From Puniceibacterium sp. IMCC21224 (GTDB lineage Bacteria > Pseudomonadota > Alphaproteobacteria > Rhodobacterales > Rhodobacteraceae), in the NCBI RefSeq assembly GCF_001038505.1, contig NZ_LDPY01000002.1, positions 377,717-441,716 on the forward strand: a stretch of 64,000 bases of DNA, written 5' to 3'. The notes beneath the pieces are model-generated. The model did no database searches, was not told the DNA's origin, and saw nothing but the letters and a program-made list of their open reading frames with translations. Every line of letters starts with the position of its first letter. Position 1 is the first letter of the stretch. Shown piece after piece: positions 61,188-64,000 of this stretch. The position numbers were made by a program, and so were the translations under genes.

Positions 61188-62861
61188 ATGATCAAGCGCA
61201 CCGCCGCCCGTATCCTTGTCGACCAGCTGGTGATCCAGGGCGTCGATACAATCTTCTGTGTTCCGGGCGAAAGCTTTCTTGCCGTCCTCGACGCGCTGGT
61301 CGATGCGCCGCAGATCCGGCTGGTGACCTGCCGCCACGAAGGTGCCGCGTCGATGATGGCCGAGGCGCATGGCAAGCTGACCGGGCGGCCCGGCGTGGTC
61401 TTTGCCTCGCGCGGGCCGGGCACCACCAATGCCAGTTCCGGCCTGCATGTCGCGATCCAGGATTCGACGCCCTACATCCTCTTCATCGGCCAGAACCCCC
61501 GCGACGTGATGGAGCGTGAGGCGTTCCAGGAGGTCGATTACCGCCGGATGCTGGCCACCCAGGCCAAGCTGGTGGTGCAGGTCGACGATGCCGCAAGGAT
61601 GAGCGAATTTGTCACCCGCGCGTTTCAGGTGGCCATTTCCGGGCGTCCCGGCCCGGTGGTCGTGGCCCTGCCCGAGGATATGCTGACCGACGAGGCGGTC
61701 ACCATCGACGGCAAGCGCTGCGAAGTGCCCGAAGGCGACCCCGCCCCGGCAACACTGGACAAGATCCGCGTGGCACTGGACACCGCCGAACGCCCGCTGC
61801 TGATGGTCGGCGGCGGCGACTGGTCGCTGGCCGAGGCCGACGATCTGCGCCGCTTTGTCGAGGCGACCGGCCTGCCCTGCTGCGCCACCTTCCGGCGTCA
61901 GGACAAGCTGAGCAACGATCACCCCAGCTACATTGGTGAAATCGGCCTTGGCGCCAACCCGAAACTGCTGGCGCGGGTGGCGCAGGCCGATCTGTTGCTG
62001 GTCCTTGGTGCCCGTCTTGGTGATATCGGCACCGACGGTTACGGGATCATGACCGCGCCCCGCCCGGCGCAAAAGTTGATCCATATCTACCCCGCCGCCG
62101 ACGAATTTTCGCACGTCTACCAGCCCGATCTGGCCGTGGTCGCACGTCCCGGCCGCTGTGCGCAGGCACTGGCCGGCATTGCGCAGGTGGACGGGTCCCG
62201 CTGGGCCGACTGGACCCGTTCCGCGCGCGCCGACTTCGAGGCATGGACCGCCCCGCGCAAGACCGTCGGCGCGATGCAGATGTGCGAGGTCATGACATGG
62301 CTCGACGCGACGCAGCCCGACGACACCATCTACACCAACGGTGCCGGCAACTTTTCGGTCTGGCTGCACCGCTTTCACCGCTACCGGCAACTGGGCACCC
62401 AGGTGGCGCCGGTCTGCGGCTCGATGGGCTACGGCCTGCCTGCCGCAATCTCGGCCAAGCTGCACAAGCCTGACGCCCGGGTGATCTGCTTTGCAGGGGA
62501 CGGCGATTTCCAGATGGTGCTGGCGGAACTGGCCACGGCGGTCGAAAACGACGCCGCCGTGATCGTTCTGATCCTCAACAACGGCATTCTCGGCACGATC
62601 CGGATGCATCAGGAACGCACCTATCCCGGGCGCGTCAGCGGCACCACGCTCAAGAACGGCAACCCGGATTTTGTCAAGCTGGCGCAGGCTTACGGCGCCT
62701 ATGGCGAACGGGTCGAAACCGCCGATGCCTTTCCCGACGCCTTTGCCCGGGCGGTCGCCGCAGGCGTTCCGGCGGTGCTGGATCTGGTGATCGACCCCGA
62801 GACCATCACGCCCGCCGCCTCGCTCACCGAACTTCGGGAAAACGCTCTGAAATCACGCTGA
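61188..62861 (+). CDS. Thiamine diphosphate-dependent enzyme (acetolactate synthase/decarboxylase type)
   Basis: 557 residues. The catalytic Glu is at 51 (RHEGAASMMAEAHG), the central FAD/ADP-like domain is in the middle, and the ThDP-binding motif runs from GDGD 437-440 to NN 464-465. LFIGQNPRDVMEREAFQEVD is like acetolactate-synthase relatives. No quinone- or FAD-specific clue decides between ligase and decarboxylase. In this operon it may decarboxylate a 2-oxo acid from the lower pathway. It starts eight bases after ligJ and ends at a strong terminator. Confidence 0.88.
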   Translation: MIKRTAARILVDQLVIQGVDTIFCVPGESFLAVLDALVDAPQIRLVTCRHEGAASMMAEAHGKLTGRPGVVFASRGPGTTNASSGLHVAIQDSTPYILFIGQNPRDVMEREAFQEVDYRRMLATQAKLVVQVDDAARMSEFVTRAFQVAISGRPGPVVVALPEDMLTDEAVTIDGKRCEVPEGDPAPATLDKIRVALDTAERPLLMVGGGDWSLAEADDLRRFVEATGLPCCATFRRQDKLSNDHPSYIGEIGLGANPKLLARVAQADLLLVLGARLGDIGTDGYGIMTAPRPAQKLIHIYPAADEFSHVYQPDLAVVARPGRCAQALAGIAQVDGSRWADWTRSARADFEAWTAPRKTVGAMQMCEVMTWLDATQPDDTIYTNGAGNFSVWLHRFHRYRQLGTQVAPVCGSMGYGLPAAISAKLHKPDARVICFAGDGDFQMVLAELATAVENDAAVIVLILNNGILGTIRMHQERTYPGRVSGTTLKNGNPDFVKLAQAYGAYGERVETADAFPDAFARAVAAGVPAVLDLVIDPETITPAASLTELRENALKSR

Positions 62862-62862
62862 T

Positions 62863-62923
62863 CCCCGGCTTTTCTCCCTGGGCCGGGGCAAATCCTCGGG
62901 GGCCGCGTGCCCCCTGTTTTTTT
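62863..62923 (+). terminator. Intrinsic terminator (two stacked hairpins)
   Basis: First stem CCCCGGC (62863-62869) with GCCGGGG (62882-62888). Second stem GGGGGC (62898-62903) with GCCCCC (62909-62914) and a 5-base loop, followed by TGTTTTTTT. The second is a classical rho-independent terminator after the ThDP gene. It ends only 23 bases before the next start codon. Confidence 0.85.
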
Positions 62924-62946
62924 CATATCGCACGGAGTGCCCCGAC

Positions 62947-63858
62947 ATGACCCGGACCTATCCCGCCACCGGCCCGCTGACCCTCAGCGCCAATATCGCC
63001 AGCTACCCGACCACCAAAGCATTGCTGGCGGGAGAGGTGTCCTCGGATCTGGTGACGCTGGAAAATGCCGGGCTGAAACAGGCGCACGCCGGTTTCAAGG
63101 CCATGCTACGCGAACAAAAGTTCGACGTGAGCGAGATGGCGGTCGCGACCTACCTTCAGGCCCGCGAGTTCGGCAAGGGCTTTTCCCTGTTGCCGGTGGT
63201 GGTTCTGGGCCGGTTCCAGCATCACTGCATCGGCTACAACGCCGACTTCGGCACGCTGACACCACAGGATCTGCCCGGCAAACGCGTCGCCGTGCGCAGC
63301 TATACCCAGACAACCGGATTATGGGTGCGGGGCATCCTGCAAAACGACTATGGCGTCGATCCCGACAGCGTCACCTGGGTCTGTTTCGATCAGCCGCACC
63401 TGACCGAATACACTGATCCCCGCAGCATCGAATGGGGTCCCGACGGCACCGATCCGGTCGAAATGCTGATGAAGGGCGAGGTCGACGCAGGCATCCTGGG
63501 CATGAACATGCCCGACGATCCGCGCATCCGCCCGCTGATCCCCGACCCGCATGAGGCCGCGAAGGCGTGGTATGCAAAAGAGGGTCTGGTGCCGCCCAAC
63601 CATTTCATCATCGTGCCCGACGCCCTGTGCGAACAGCGCCCCGACGCGGTGCGGGCGGTGTTCGACATGCTGGTCGCCAGCCGCAACGCCAATCCCTCCG
63701 TGCGCGACGCGGTGCCCGATGCCGTCCCGGTAGGGGTTGAGGCGAACCGACGCGCACTGGAATGTGCCATCAAATATGCCTACCAGCAGCACATCATCTC
63801 GAAACCGGTCGCGGTCGACGACCTCTTCAACGACTTCACCCGCACGCTCGGCGCCTGA
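62947..63858 (+). CDS. 4,5-dihydroxyphthalate decarboxylase (Pht5)-family protein 4
   Basis: 303 residues from ATG 62947 (ACGGAG upstream). No signal peptide; opens LTLSANIASYPTTKALLAGE. Blocks: FKAMLREQKFDVSEMAVATY, LPVVVLGRFQHHCIGYNADF, KRVAVRSYTQTTGLWVRGIL, NDYGVDPDSVTWVCFDQPHL and MPDDPRIRPLIPDPHEAA. It pairs with the protein at 57326-58210. A strong terminator lies just upstream, so expression must come from read-through or a promoter overlapping the terminator. The remaining 142 bases of the window show no gene. Confidence 0.82.
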   Translation: MTRTYPATGPLTLSANIASYPTTKALLAGEVSSDLVTLENAGLKQAHAGFKAMLREQKFDVSEMAVATYLQAREFGKGFSLLPVVVLGRFQHHCIGYNADFGTLTPQDLPGKRVAVRSYTQTTGLWVRGILQNDYGVDPDSVTWVCFDQPHLTEYTDPRSIEWGPDGTDPVEMLMKGEVDAGILGMNMPDDPRIRPLIPDPHEAAKAWYAKEGLVPPNHFIIVPDALCEQRPDAVRAVFDMLVASRNANPSVRDAVPDAVPVGVEANRRALECAIKYAYQQHIISKPVAVDDLFNDFTRTLGA

Positions 63859-64000
63859 GTCAAACGCAATGTCTCGTGATGCCTGGTAGCACACTGCAAC
63901 TTTTTTGCACCAAAGCCTGCTCTGCGGACTAGGCTGGGGGCACTTCAGGGTATCTTCGCACGGATGCTTCTCGAACTGGCTGATCGAGGCTACGATGCCG

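Noticed and set aside
61068..62609. A 513-codon minus-strand open frame opposite the ThDP gene
   Set aside because: Its composition mirrors the real gene in a GC-rich genome, it has no family motifs, and the plus-strand frame carries all ThDP catalytic residues.
1..64000. Prophage, CRISPR array, rRNA or tRNA genes
   Set aside because: No phage structural or integrase genes, no regularly spaced repeats, and no rRNA or cloverleaf-like sequences were noticed on reading both strands.

Overview
The window looks like part of a genome or megaplasmid of an alphaproteobacterium, most likely Rhodobacterales (Roseobacter group). This is inferred from the high GC content of the genes, the density of TRAP (TAXI-type) and tripartite tricarboxylate (TTT) transporters, and the gene styles; no rRNA or other taxonomic marker is present. 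I see no rRNA, tRNA or CRISPR array.

Layout. 0-3.1 kb: the end of a cluster that normally accompanies PQQ-dependent alcohol dehydrogenases (ABC-2 exporter, periplasmic binding protein, c-type cytochrome) plus a protease-like membrane protein that has lost its catalytic residues. 3.6-4.7 kb: a decayed Tn5053/Tn7-like transposon remnant (tniB-tniQ) beside an intact ccdAB toxin-antitoxin pair. 5.1-9.1 kb: an operon of TAXI binding protein, fused TRAP permease and amidohydrolase. 9.6-10.1 kb: a dead IS6-family transposase. 10.2-25.5 kb: a large catabolic unit with a MarR regulator. A minus-strand operon encodes an HMG-CoA-lyase-like enzyme, two enoyl-CoA hydratases, a class III CoA transferase, an acyl-CoA synthetase, a nitronate-monooxygenase-like flavoprotein, a TAXI TRAP system and an enolase-superfamily enzyme. 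A divergent plus-strand operon encodes tctC, a second enolase-superfamily enzyme, tctB and tctA. The shared promoter region carries two oppositely oriented copies of GTTGAT-N4-ACAAC. 25.7-29.5 kb: IS debris, a BCCT transporter truncated by an IS5-type insertion, and one structurally intact IS3-family element.

29.5-35.1 kb holds two TTT systems, one of them a TctA-TctB fusion. 35.2-37.8 kb is a graveyard of nested IS pieces enclosing a plasmid repA fragment and a broken resolvase, which suggests plasmid history. 38.0-39.9 kb carries an overlapping GSCFA-domain and SGNH-like gene pair. 40.7-63.9 kb is a second catabolic island. It has four cytosolic proteins of the 4,5-dihydroxyphthalate decarboxylase (Pht5-like, periplasmic-binding-protein fold) family, two COG3618-type amidohydrolases resembling 2-pyrone-4,6-dicarboxylate hydrolase, a two-domain extradiol dioxygenase, a FAH-family hydrolase, an HpcH/HpaI aldolase, a LigF-like GST, a carboxymuconolactone decarboxylase-like protein, a LigJ (4-oxalomesaconate hydratase) homologue, a ThDP enzyme, two Bug-type binding proteins, a second TctA-TctB fusion and a LysR regulator with two DNA-binding domains.

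Working together: the genes fit uptake of small (aromatic) carboxylic acids by TTT/TRAP systems, followed by decarboxylation, ring cleavage, lactone hydrolysis, hydration and aldol cleavage. Which substrate is used cannot be read from the sequence. The most interesting points are the four signal-peptide-less Pht5-like paralogues in two pairs, the double-HTH LysR between divergent catabolic operons, the HMG-CoA-lyase-like enzyme whose catalytic Cys is His, the paired GTTGAT-N4-ACAAC operators, and a hairpin found after every solute-binding-protein gene that has a spaced downstream partner.
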